A model generated the notes under the pieces. That model saw only the letters and a program-made list of their open reading frames with translations. It was not told the DNA's origin and searched no databases. A stretch of DNA of 31,044 nt from a virus, in IMG/VR virus record IMGVR_UViG_3300007559_000016, positions 1-31,044 of that record. One strand, written 5' to 3'. Shown piece after piece: positions 21,605 to 29,250 of this stretch; positions within the stretch are counted from its first letter, which is position 1; each line of letters starts with the position of its first letter. Both the position numbers and the translations under genes were made by a program.

Positions 21605-21738
21605 CAAAATATAGCATACTAATTAAGAAAGAAAAGAAGAAATTACTATACGGTAACTTCATTAACCATAAGATTAAAGAGATTGTTGGTATATCGTTTG
21701 AAATCTACTGTAAAGAATATATTAAAGCACTTGTATAA
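21601..21738 (+). CDS. Small basic protein of unknown function, 45 aa
   Basis: ATG at 21601 overlaps the previous stop, and the TAA at 21736-21738 overlaps the sigma-like gene's ATG. The product is basic with alternating Ile/Lys (YSILIKKEKKKLLYGNF, then HKIKEIVGISFEIY). The tight coupling on both sides supports it as a real gene. Confidence 0.55.
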   Translation: MTKYSILIKKEKKKLLYGNFINHKIKEIVGISFEIYCKEYIKALV

Positions 21739-22199
21739 TGACGATTCAAGACCTAACAAAACACCATAAGAAGTGGATAAACATAGCGAAACAGTTTGGA
21801 GGGTGTGAGGACGAGGTACAAGATATGTACATTAAACTAATTGAACTAAATAAAGATATTAATACAGCTTACGTTTGGTGTACTTTACGTTCGATTTGCG
21901 TGGATAAGATAAGATTAGAAAGTAGATTTAAGAAAGTAGACTTAAACGACGTTAAAGAGCTTGTAAGCGATGAAATTGATATAGGTAAATTCATTAGATT
22001 TGAAGAGATACAATCACAAATTGAAAAGGTACGATACAAAACACACTACTCAGACGTTATTATATTAGATGCTTATTACAAGAAAGGTTTAACGATTCGA
22101 GGAATAGCAAGTAAATTTAACATAGCACCATCTACGGTGATGAGAAGTTTAAAAACAACTAAAGAAAAAATAAGAAATGAAATATTTGATATTAATTAG
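21738..22199 (+). CDS. Sigma-70-like transcription factor
   Basis: The 153-aa protein has a region-2-like segment GCEDEVQDMYIKLIEL (about 22-37) and a C-terminal helix-turn-helix (LTIRGIASKFNIAPSTVMRSLKTTKEKI, about 119-146), the layout of ECF-type sigma factors and related phage late regulators. It would recruit host RNA polymerase to phage promoters. It lies just upstream of a lipoprotein and the terminase genes, which fits a late-gene switch. It is shorter than a full ECF sigma, so it could also be a partial or anti-type factor. Confidence 0.7.
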   Translation: MTIQDLTKHHKKWINIAKQFGGCEDEVQDMYIKLIELNKDINTAYVWCTLRSICVDKIRLESRFKKVDLNDVKELVSDEIDIGKFIRFEEIQSQIEKVRYKTHYSDVIILDAYYKKGLTIRGIASKFNIAPSTVMRSLKTTKEKIRNEIFDIN

Positions 22200-22422
22200 C
22201 CTAATAATTTTAGGTTGTAAAAAAGAGAGTAACACAACAACTAATTCAGCACAGCAAACAGTTGTAAAAGATTGTAATTGTGATAGGGTAGTTTTTGTTA
22301 ATGAGTTTAATTTAAACGACGGCTCAAAGTTTGGAGGTTATTCAACTATAAACGATTGCAGCGGTGTTCAAAGAGATAAGGACTGGAAAGGTAGTAAACC
22401 TGTAATGGGTCAATGTAGATAA
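22177..22422 (+). CDS. Small lipoprotein with conserved cysteines
   Basis: The 81-aa protein starts with MKYLILISLIILGC; lipobox IILGC puts the lipidated Cys at residue 14. The mature part is short, with Lys/Glu, Thr/Asn, two Cys in KDCNCDR, and further Cys in NDCSG and MGQCR, so disulfide bonds in the periplasm are likely. It overlaps the sigma-like gene by 23 bases. A lipoprotein beside the late regulator may block superinfection or act as an outer spanin. No family is recognised. Confidence 0.65.
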   Translation: MKYLILISLIILGCKKESNTTTNSAQQTVVKDCNCDRVVFVNEFNLNDGSKFGGYSTINDCSGVQRDKDWKGSKPVMGQCR

Positions 22423-22445
22423 TTGAATAATCAATACTTTTTTCG

Positions 22446-22718
22446 ATGGCTGGTAAAGGAGGAAAAACAGAAGGAGCAGGTCGTAAACCAATAGCAGATG
22501 AACAAAAAACAAATGCTATTTTTATCGCTGCAATTAAACAAGTTAAGAATGTTGATACAGATGAAGAAGCAAGAATTGAACTCGCTAAAGATTTGTTAAC
22601 TTTTGAACGTGGGAAAATATTTATTTCAGAGCATTTATTTGGTAAAGCAAAAGAAACAATTGAAAGTAATATTTCATTAAACGACTTTAGCATTAAAGAC
22701 CTTGTTAACATTAAGTAA
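22446..22718 (+). CDS. terS: Probable terminase small subunit
   Basis: The 90-aa protein has a Gly/Lys-rich N-terminus (GKGGKTEGAGRKPIADEQK) as in DNA-binding terminase small subunits, then helical segments including ELAKDLLTFERGKIFISEHLFGKAKETIE. Its position directly before the large subunit, with a 17-base overlap, supports the call. It should recognise the packaging site and guide the large subunit. It is somewhat short, which is common in phages of this type. No helix-turn-helix can be pinned down. Confidence 0.7.
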   Translation: MAGKGGKTEGAGRKPIADEQKTNAIFIAAIKQVKNVDTDEEARIELAKDLLTFERGKIFISEHLFGKAKETIESNISLNDFSIKDLVNIK

Positions 22719-23901
22719 AAAATATAACGGTTTATTTTCAGACTCACGTTACTTTGTAATAACTGGAGGTCGTGGTAGTGGAAAATCTTTTTCTGTTACC
22801 ACGTTTTTACTTACACTAACTTACGAGGTTGGTCACGTTATTTTATTTACTCGTTATACTTTAACGTCTGCTCACGTTTCAATCATTCCTGAGTTTATCG
22901 AAAAGATTGATTTAATTGATAGGCATTCAGATTTTCATATTACAAAGGACGAAATTATAAATATCCGTACAGGTTCAAAGATTATCTTTAAAGGAATAAA
23001 AACAAGTTCAGGACAGCAAACAGCTAACCTTAAATCTTTGGCAGGTGTTACAACGTGGATACTCGATGAAGCTGAAGAGTTAACAGACGAAGAAACATTT
23101 GATAAGATTGATTACTCGATAAGACATAAAGAAAAACAAAATAGAGTTATATTAGTTTTAAACCCATCAACTAAAGAGCATTTTATTTATCAAAAATTTT
23201 TTGAGAATAAAGGAGTTGATGGAGGAACAACGATTGTAAACGACGATATTACATACATTCATACTACTTACTTAGATAATGAAGAAAACCTCTCTAAATC
23301 ATTCCTAGAGCAAATTAACGACATTAAAGAACGTAGACCTGAAAAGTATAAACACACTATTCTAGGCGGTTGGTTAGATAAGGCTGAGGGAGTTATTTAT
23401 AACAACTGGCGAATAGGAGAATTTAACAATGATAACGGTAGTGTATTTGGTCAAGATTATGGATTCAGTAACGACCCTACAACATTGGTAGAAACTTCAA
23501 TTGATAAGGGAAGAAAATTAATTTATCTAAAGTTACATATTTATCAAACTCAATTAGTAACAACAGAACTCGCTAGGCTAAACAATCATTTTACTAAAGG
23601 CGGTTTAATAGTTGGAGATAACGCAGAACCTAGATTGATAAGTGAATTAAAACATCAGGGTAATAATGTAGTGGCTTGTGTTAAGCATAAAATCACAGAG
23701 GGTATTGAGATGTTAAGAGATTACGAAATGATAATAGATTGTGATTCGATTGATTTAATTAAGGAGTTGAATAATTACTCATGGTTAGAACGTAAAAGCG
23801 AAACACCAATAGATAAATTTAACCACGCATTAGATGCTGTTAGATATGCTGTATCTTATCAACTATCAAATCCAAACAAAGGTAACTATTCAATCTATTA
23901 A
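22702..23901 (+). CDS. terL: Terminase large subunit (packaging ATPase/nuclease)
   Basis: The 399-aa motor has Walker A GGRGSGKS (22-29), Walker B WILDEAEE (119-126) and motif LNPS (153-156), giving the ATPase that drives DNA into the procapsid. The C-terminal RNase H-like nuclease has Asp252 (GQDYGFSND), Asp306 (VGDNAEP) and Asp378 (HALDA), which cleaves concatemers. The start is a TTG at 22702 because no ATG lies between it and the Walker A. This matches the 17-base overlap with the small subunit. The length is normal. The portal gene is far away in this order. Confidence 0.95.
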   Translation: MLTLSKKYNGLFSDSRYFVITGGRGSGKSFSVTTFLLTLTYEVGHVILFTRYTLTSAHVSIIPEFIEKIDLIDRHSDFHITKDEIINIRTGSKIIFKGIKTSSGQQTANLKSLAGVTTWILDEAEELTDEETFDKIDYSIRHKEKQNRVILVLNPSTKEHFIYQKFFENKGVDGGTTIVNDDITYIHTTYLDNEENLSKSFLEQINDIKERRPEKYKHTILGGWLDKAEGVIYNNWRIGEFNNDNGSVFGQDYGFSNDPTTLVETSIDKGRKLIYLKLHIYQTQLVTTELARLNNHFTKGGLIVGDNAEPRLISELKHQGNNVVACVKHKITEGIEMLRDYEMIIDCDSIDLIKELNNYSWLERKSETPIDKFNHALDAVRYAVSYQLSNPNKGNYSIY

Positions 23902-23932
23902 ATACATTTACAAAATTAAACGTTTAAAAACT

Positions 23933-24640
23933 ATGAAATTAAATTTAACAATTCCAACTTCATTAAGTGAAATACCATTACTTCACTATCAAAAGTATAT
24001 GGATATTTGTAAGAACAATACAGACCCCGAATTTCTAGGGCAAAAGATGATTCAGATATTTTGTGGCATTGAACTGAAAGAAGTAGTTAAGATTAAGTTC
24101 AATGATATGGTTGAATTAGTAAACCATTTTAACAAACTATTTTCTGAGATTCCAAAGTTACAAACGACATTTAAAATTAACGAATTAGAACTTGGCTTAA
24201 TTCCTAACTTTGATAAGATTAGTTGGGAAGAATATATCGAAGCAGAAACACACATTGTAAACTTTGATTCATTCCATAAAGCCTTAGCGGTCTTATATCG
24301 TCCCGTAACTGAGAAGAATAAGAAAGGGCAGTATTTAATTGCACCATTTAACAACGTCGATGAGTTTGGTGAAATGATGAAGTACACACCTTTATCGGTT
24401 GCTTTGAGTTCACACGTTTTTTTTTTGAATTTAGAAAAGGAGTTACTGAAGGCTACAGTAAATTATTTAGAGAAGAGCCTCAAGACGTTGACGATGAGCA
24501 ACCAACAGATTTTAGCGAAGAGGCTCAATTTTCAAAACAGTGGGGTTGGTATCAATCAATATATCAAGTTGCTAAAGGAGACATTAGAAAGTTCGATGAA
24601 GTCCTACGACTCGAATTATTTACCGTCCTTAACTTTCTGA
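23933..24640 (+). CDS. Tail assembly chaperone, zero-frame product
   Basis: The 235-aa zero-frame product begins at ATG 23933 (leader TTTAAAAACTATG). Its first 160 residues (LNLTIPTSLSEIPLLHYQKY, then a helical core through EMMKYTPLSVALSSHV) form the chaperone domain. After the T-run at 24417-24426, the zero frame continues for about 70 residues of unusual sequence. The -1 frame continues with a conserved-looking domain. The pair resembles G/GT tail chaperones, which bind the tape measure. The zero-frame tail may therefore be non-functional or, as in lambda, the more abundant form. Confidence 0.7.
   Translation: MKLNLTIPTSLSEIPLLHYQKYMDICKNNTDPEFLGQKMIQIFCGIELKEVVKIKFNDMVELVNHFNKLFSEIPKLQTTFKINELELGLIPNFDKISWEEYIEAETHIVNFDSFHKALAVLYRPVTEKNKKGQYLIAPFNNVDEFGEMMKYTPLSVALSSHVFFLNLEKELLKATVNYLEKSLKTLTMSNQQILAKRLNFQNSGVGINQYIKLLKETLESSMKSYDSNYLPSLTF
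24421..24427 (+). promoter_or_regulatory. Slippery site for -1 frameshift (T TTT TTG)
   Basis: Ten Ts (24417-24426) precede G. In the zero frame they read GTT TTT TTT TTG, so the heptamer T TTT TTG fits the X XXY YYZ pattern. A slip by -1 enters a frame open to 24702 with convincing coding content. An eleventh T in the real sequence would fuse the frames without slippage. Confidence 0.7.
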
Positions 24641-24702
24641 CATTTGAGAAACAAAAGACACAAATAGAAATAAACCAAATTAAAAAAAATCAATTAAAAT
24701 GA
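24427..24702 (+). CDS. Tail assembly chaperone, -1 frame extension
   Basis: After the slip, 91 more residues are read in the -1 frame to TGA at 24700-24702, giving a 256-aa fusion. This part is acidic, then contains QWGWYQSIYQVAKGDIRKF, DEVLRLELFTVLNFLTFEK and a Lys-rich tail, the pattern of the T domain of Bacteroidota tail chaperones. It has no start codon of its own and is blocked upstream at 24370. Its stop overlaps the next gene's ATG (ATGA), the usual spacing here, which the zero-frame stop at 24640 does not give. Translation by frameshift is the likely explanation. Confidence 0.7.
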   Translation, partial: EFRKGVTEGYSKLFREEPQDVDDEQPTDFSEEAQFSKQWGWYQSIYQVAKGDIRKFDEVLRLELFTVLNFLTFEKQKTQIEINQIKKNQLK

Positions 24703-25148
24703 GTTACTTCGACATATCAACAAAATTATACGATACATTAAACACCGACCCACTTGTTAACCAAGTTACTAAAGGTGATTTATCAGCAGTATTATTGCAG
24801 AAGCAAAATATGTTTCCACTTTGTCATATAATGTTTAACAATACAACGTTTTCAAATCAAGTTGTTAACTACAATATTTCTATTATTTGCATGGATGCTG
24901 TCGATTTTAGTAAAGATGAAACTGTTACTTTATTTGTTGGCAATAATAATGAAGACGATGTAATGAACTCAACTTTAGCGATACTTAATAGATTGTATGA
25001 ACAAATGTATAGAGGAAGTTTAAAGATTAATTACGATATACTTTCAGATGCAACGTGTGAACCATTCTTTGATAAATTTACAGATTCGGTCGCAGGTTGG
25101 ACTATGACTTTTGATATATCAACAGAGAATACAATGGTAATTTATTGA
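24699..25148 (+). CDS. Probable tail terminator protein
   Basis: The 149-aa protein has the pattern FDISTKLYDTLNTDPLVNQVTKGDL (about 4-28), a hydrophobic strand region (FPLCHIMFNN), and VVNYNISIICMDAVDFSKDE (about 55-74), then EDDVMNSTLAILNRLYEQM. These features match tail terminator-like proteins of Bacteroidota phages, which cap the growing tail tube. It overlaps the chaperone frame by ATGA. The role is inferred from resemblance and position. Confidence 0.65.
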   Translation: MSYFDISTKLYDTLNTDPLVNQVTKGDLSAVLLQKQNMFPLCHIMFNNTTFSNQVVNYNISIICMDAVDFSKDETVTLFVGNNNEDDVMNSTLAILNRLYEQMYRGSLKINYDILSDATCEPFFDKFTDSVAGWTMTFDISTENTMVIY

Positions 25149-25149
25149 T

Positions 25150-25695
25150 ATGTTAGAAACTGAAAAAGAGTTAGAAAAGTTTGTTAAGTATATAATACAA
25201 CAAAGTAGAAGCAATTTAACCAAACTTAAAAAGAACAGTTCTAAGAAGCTTTACGATTCATTAAAGGGTGAAAGTAAGTTATTCAAAAATTCTTTTGGGG
25301 TTTACTTCTCAATGGAAGACTACGGACATTACCAGGATAAAGGAGTTAATGGAGTTGGTCCTGCAACTAAAGATAAAAACGGTAATTTAAAAACTGTTGT
25401 AAGAAATGGTAAGTATAGTTATACAACTAAAAGACCGCCAATTTCAGCACTTGATAAATGGATAGTAAGAAAAGGAATAGCACCAAGAAATAAAGAGGGT
25501 AAATTTATAAGTAGAACTTCTTTAAAGTATGCAATAGCAAATTCTATTTATCGTAACGGAATTAAACCAAGTTTATTTTTTACAAAACCATTTGAGGCTG
25601 CATTTAGTAAACTACCAAGTGAATTAATTGAGAAATACGGATTAGATGCAATTACGTTATTTAATAGTACAATTGAACAACCAAAAATAAAATGA
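25150..25695 (+). CDS. HK97 gp10-like tail completion protein
   Basis: The 181-aa basic protein has a helical N-terminus (KYIIQQSRSNLTKLKKNSSKKLYDSLKG) and the segment GVYFSMEDYGHYQDKGVNG (about 50-68), typical of HK97 gp10-like head-tail completion proteins. The basic C-terminal part is PPISALDKWIVRKG and SRTSLKYAIANSIYRNGIK. It is followed by a 4-base overlap with the next tail gene. The call is from pattern resemblance. Confidence 0.65.
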   Translation: MLETEKELEKFVKYIIQQSRSNLTKLKKNSSKKLYDSLKGESKLFKNSFGVYFSMEDYGHYQDKGVNGVGPATKDKNGNLKTVVRNGKYSYTTKRPPISALDKWIVRKGIAPRNKEGKFISRTSLKYAIANSIYRNGIKPSLFFTKPFEAAFSKLPSELIEKYGLDAITLFNSTIEQPKIK

Positions 25696-26732
25696 GTAGA
25701 ATATTTGCAAAAAGTCCGTATATTATTGAAATCAACGAAGCGAGTCAGATAGGTGCTAAAGTTGAAATTTATTTAAAAAAACCACAAAACGGAGTAGTTG
25801 TATATCCAACGCTACCAAGTTACACGCTTAGCAAATTAATTGCTTCGTCAAATGCTCCAACTTGTTATTTTGATATTTCGGAATATATACAAAACTTTTT
25901 AAGTACATTAAGTTATACGGTAAACACAACTACTGAGCCTAACTTTATGAGTGAGCAAAGTTTTTGTTTTGCTAGAATTAAACGATATAAATTAATAGGT
26001 TCTACATATACGTTAATTGATACAGTTAATTATACTTGCTTTAATGGTTACGTTTATAATACGGAAGGAATTAATATTGACTTAGGGGCTTATCTACTAC
26101 CTGAGGGAACTTACTACTATAATAAAGACTTAAATCCTGGTGATTTATCGGTTGATAATGTAAGCGGTTATAAATATAAATATACTGACTTGGTAACGGG
26201 AACAAATAGAACTTATACAAGTGTAGATTCAAGAGTTTTGCAACCGTTTAGAGTATTTTCAAGTTACCTTGCTAATGGTAATAAGTTAGAGATATTAAAC
26301 GCTTCAAATACAGTTTTAAAAACGTATTATTTTAAACCTATCGAAGCGAATAAATACGGAAGTGTTACGATTGATTTTGTAAATAAATACGGTGCTTTTC
26401 AAAGGGAGTTTTTTCTAGGTGCTTCGGTTGATTCTATGAACGTATCTAATTCTGAATATAAAAGTTATAGAAATGTAGAAACGACATTTAACAGTCAAGA
26501 GAATTTAATACAAACATTTAATGTTAATGGGACTGAGTCAATTAAAGTTAATAGCGGTTGGGTAGATGAGTCATTTAAGGACACGATTAAACAACTTTTG
26601 TTAAGTGATAGGATATTAGTAAACAATAGACCCGCAAAATTAACGACTAAGCAACTAGATTTACAGAAAAATATCAATAATAAAATGATTAACTATCCTT
26701 TAGATTTCACTTACACAAATGACATTATATGA
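25692..26732 (+). CDS. Tail structural protein of unknown type
   Basis: The 346-aa protein is Thr/Tyr/Asn-rich with many beta-like strands (VEIYLKKPQNGVVVYPTL, TCYFDISEYIQNFLS, KYKYTDLVTGTNRTY). Its end has helical charged segments and MINYPLDFTYTNDII. It overlaps both neighbours by 4 bases and lies before the large tail protein, so a distal tail or baseplate role is likely. No enzymatic motif is visible. Confidence 0.6.
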   Translation: MSRIFAKSPYIIEINEASQIGAKVEIYLKKPQNGVVVYPTLPSYTLSKLIASSNAPTCYFDISEYIQNFLSTLSYTVNTTTEPNFMSEQSFCFARIKRYKLIGSTYTLIDTVNYTCFNGYVYNTEGINIDLGAYLLPEGTYYYNKDLNPGDLSVDNVSGYKYKYTDLVTGTNRTYTSVDSRVLQPFRVFSSYLANGNKLEILNASNTVLKTYYFKPIEANKYGSVTIDFVNKYGAFQREFFLGASVDSMNVSNSEYKSYRNVETTFNSQENLIQTFNVNGTESIKVNSGWVDESFKDTIKQLLLSDRILVNNRPAKLTTKQLDLQKNINNKMINYPLDFTYTNDII

Positions 26733-29104
26733 ATAGAGAAGTTGAGATTTATATTGAGGGGACAGAGCCAAATACTACTTTGGGATATGGTTATAACTAT
26801 GAAAAAATTGATTTGTTCAAGGATGAATTTATTAATATTTCAAGTTCAATACAGAATATACAAGATTTATCTAAGGTCTATACAGATTTTAGTCAATCAT
26901 TTACCGTTCCAAGTACTCCCAACAACGACAGAATATTTGAATATTTTTATCAGAATGATGTAGATAATTCTATCGACCACAACTTAAGAAGATATGCATA
27001 CATTGAAGTAGGTAAAACACCGTTTAGAAGTGGAAAAATTCAGTTAGAGGGTTCAATAGTAAAGAATAGCAAAGCAGAACACTATACTATTACTTTCTAT
27101 GGGGACTTAGTTAGTTTAAAAGATACGTTTAGTAATAAGAAACTTTCAGATTTAGACTATTCAGCAATATCTAACCCATATACGGGTGCTGGTGTTAAAG
27201 CAAGATTGACAGATACTGCAACGGATTACGATGTACGTTACCCAATGATTTCGAGTAACGGTTATTGGACGTATGCAGATAATACAAGTACAGATTTAAG
27301 TACATCAACGGGTAAATTATATTGGGACGAGTTGTTTCCTGCTATTAAAGTTTCAAAGATATTTGAGGCAATTCAAACAGATTTCGGATTGACATTTAAT
27401 TCTAACTTCTTAAATTCTGAGTTATTTAAAAAGTTGTTTTTGTGGTGTAAAAATACAGATAACCAAGATGCTAAAATGAATGGTTATTCTATGGTTATTG
27501 ATTCAAATACAGAATTTGCTAACTCTATAACTGGATTAAGTCAAAGTATTTATGATTCATCTACAAACTCATATAATTTAATATCTATATTTTCAAACAA
27601 GGCTAAAACTTCAGTTAGAATAATAATAGACAAACCAATTTGGTTAATTAATTCTACATATATATTTTACATTGATGTATATGCCAATGGAATACTTACT
27701 TCTACAACTAAAATAGATTATAGCACCGATAATAGTGCAACAGTTTTACAAGTTCCGTTTGGCACTTACTCATATAATGTAAATTTTAAAATACGTTCAG
27801 AACAAAATGTAAACGTTCAATATACAATAGAAGTTTCAAGAGAAAATGTTGACGGTTCTGAATTTTTAGGCGGTTGTTTAGCAGTTAAAAATACTGACTT
27901 AATTTTATCTAATTCTTCTAACTCAATATATTTAAACGTTCCAAACATAACAATAGCAGACTTCTTTAGTGGTATTTTAAAGCAGTTTAATTTAACTTGT
28001 TATGCAACCGCTTTTAATACTTTTCAAATTGAGCCACTAGATGATTGGTATTCTAAAGGTGCTATAATTGATATTACAAAGTATGTAGATGTTAATGATA
28101 TTAATATTGACAGATTACCTCTTTATAAAAACATTTCATTCAACTACGAAAAAAGCGAAAGTTTTATTAATAGAGGTTTTGGTGATGCTTCAAATAGAGA
28201 GTGGGGAGATACTTCATTAAATTACGATTACGACGGGGGAGATTATACCGTTAAGTTACCATTTGAGAATTTACAGTTTAGTAAGTTTAGCACAACACCA
28301 ATGCAAGTGGCTTTTAGTTTGACAAAATATCCCGATTATAAATCTTATATTCCGAAGCCTGTACTTTTATATTATAACGGAGCAATGACAACAGCAATTA
28401 GATTCTACGATGGTACGACAGAAACAACAGAAACTAACTTGGCTTTATTTGGGAATGACTTATCTTATAACAATCAAATATATTCTTTAAACTTTGCTCC
28501 CGAAACTTCAACTTGGTATGACAAGCCAATTGAAAATAGTTTATTTGCAAACTATTATTTTGGTTACTTATCGAATTTATTTAATTCTAAAAACAGATTA
28601 ACAAAATTAACTGCATACTTTCCAATATCGTTAATTACTTCATTGAAATTGAATGACAGATTAGTGATAAAAGATAAACGATATTTAATCAATACAATTA
28701 ATTCTGAGATCACAAACGGTAAAGTTCAACTAGAATTGATAAACGATTTTAGACCGATTAGAAATTCAACGGGCTTGTTTACAGTTGGTGATTTAGGTGG
28801 AACGGTTGAGGTTGGTGTAGGTTTAAGTACAACCGCACAAAGCAGTAATATATCGACAGTAACAACGGGGGTAACATTTTCAACATCTACAATTACAACA
28901 GATACAAATGTTTTAGTTACTATTCCGTCCAATCCAGACCCTAAATATATTTTAACGTCTCAAAGTGGTGAAATACTAATTAGTCAAGATTCGTTTAATA
29001 TAAGAAGCCAACAAGGAGACGATGCAACAATAGTGATTGATGTAGACGAAACGATGAGAGATGGAAGCACAGATGCTTATACAATTAATATACTACAAGA
29101 ATGA
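26729..29104 (+). CDS. Large tail hub/tip-like protein
   Basis: The 791-aa protein has an N-terminal beta-rich region beginning EVEIYIEGTEPNTTLGYGY and SKVYTDFSQSFTVPSTPNND (about 46-65), widely seen in tail proteins of Bacteroidota phages, as I recall. A central region includes TKYVDVNDINIDRLPLYKN and a Trp/Asp-rich turn (FGDASNREWGDTSLNYD). The C-terminus is Thr/Ser-rich (about 695-735) and ends in a small beta domain (GEILISQDSFNIRSQQGDD). It probably forms the tail hub or tip that contacts the cell. No lysozyme or peptidase motif can be seen. Confidence 0.65.
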   Translation: MNREVEIYIEGTEPNTTLGYGYNYEKIDLFKDEFINISSSIQNIQDLSKVYTDFSQSFTVPSTPNNDRIFEYFYQNDVDNSIDHNLRRYAYIEVGKTPFRSGKIQLEGSIVKNSKAEHYTITFYGDLVSLKDTFSNKKLSDLDYSAISNPYTGAGVKARLTDTATDYDVRYPMISSNGYWTYADNTSTDLSTSTGKLYWDELFPAIKVSKIFEAIQTDFGLTFNSNFLNSELFKKLFLWCKNTDNQDAKMNGYSMVIDSNTEFANSITGLSQSIYDSSTNSYNLISIFSNKAKTSVRIIIDKPIWLINSTYIFYIDVYANGILTSTTKIDYSTDNSATVLQVPFGTYSYNVNFKIRSEQNVNVQYTIEVSRENVDGSEFLGGCLAVKNTDLILSNSSNSIYLNVPNITIADFFSGILKQFNLTCYATAFNTFQIEPLDDWYSKGAIIDITKYVDVNDINIDRLPLYKNISFNYEKSESFINRGFGDASNREWGDTSLNYDYDGGDYTVKLPFENLQFSKFSTTPMQVAFSLTKYPDYKSYIPKPVLLYYNGAMTTAIRFYDGTTETTETNLALFGNDLSYNNQIYSLNFAPETSTWYDKPIENSLFANYYFGYLSNLFNSKNRLTKLTAYFPISLITSLKLNDRLVIKDKRYLINTINSEITNGKVQLELINDFRPIRNSTGLFTVGDLGGTVEVGVGLSTTAQSSNISTVTTGVTFSTSTITTDTNVLVTIPSNPDPKYILTSQSGEILISQDSFNIRSQQGDDATIVIDVDETMRDGSTDAYTINILQE

Positions 29105-29250
29105 TAAAGAATATTTTAGAAATGTTAGCCTTATCTAACTTCTACGGAGAAAGCGAAGCAATTGATATTGTAAAGGGGAAAAACGAAATTCCTAAAACAA
29201 TAAAAGAAGCATTTAAGCAAGGTGTTAGACAAATTAAAGCGGTGAAATAA
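29101..29250 (+). CDS. Small protein of unknown function, 49 aa
   Basis: ATG at 29101 overlaps the preceding stop by 4 bases, and the TAA at 29248-29250 overlaps the tape-measure ATG. The product is helical and basic in its second half (PKTIKEAFKQGVRQIKAVK). The tight fit on both sides makes it a likely real gene. A tail-tip accessory role is only inferred from position. Confidence 0.55.
   Translation: MIKNILEMLALSNFYGESEAIDIVKGKNEIPKTIKEAFKQGVRQIKAVK

Noticed and set aside
24370-24702. Independent gene in the -1 frame after the tail chaperone
   Set aside because: The frame has no start codon before the conserved part and is blocked at 24370, so a frameshift product is the better explanation.
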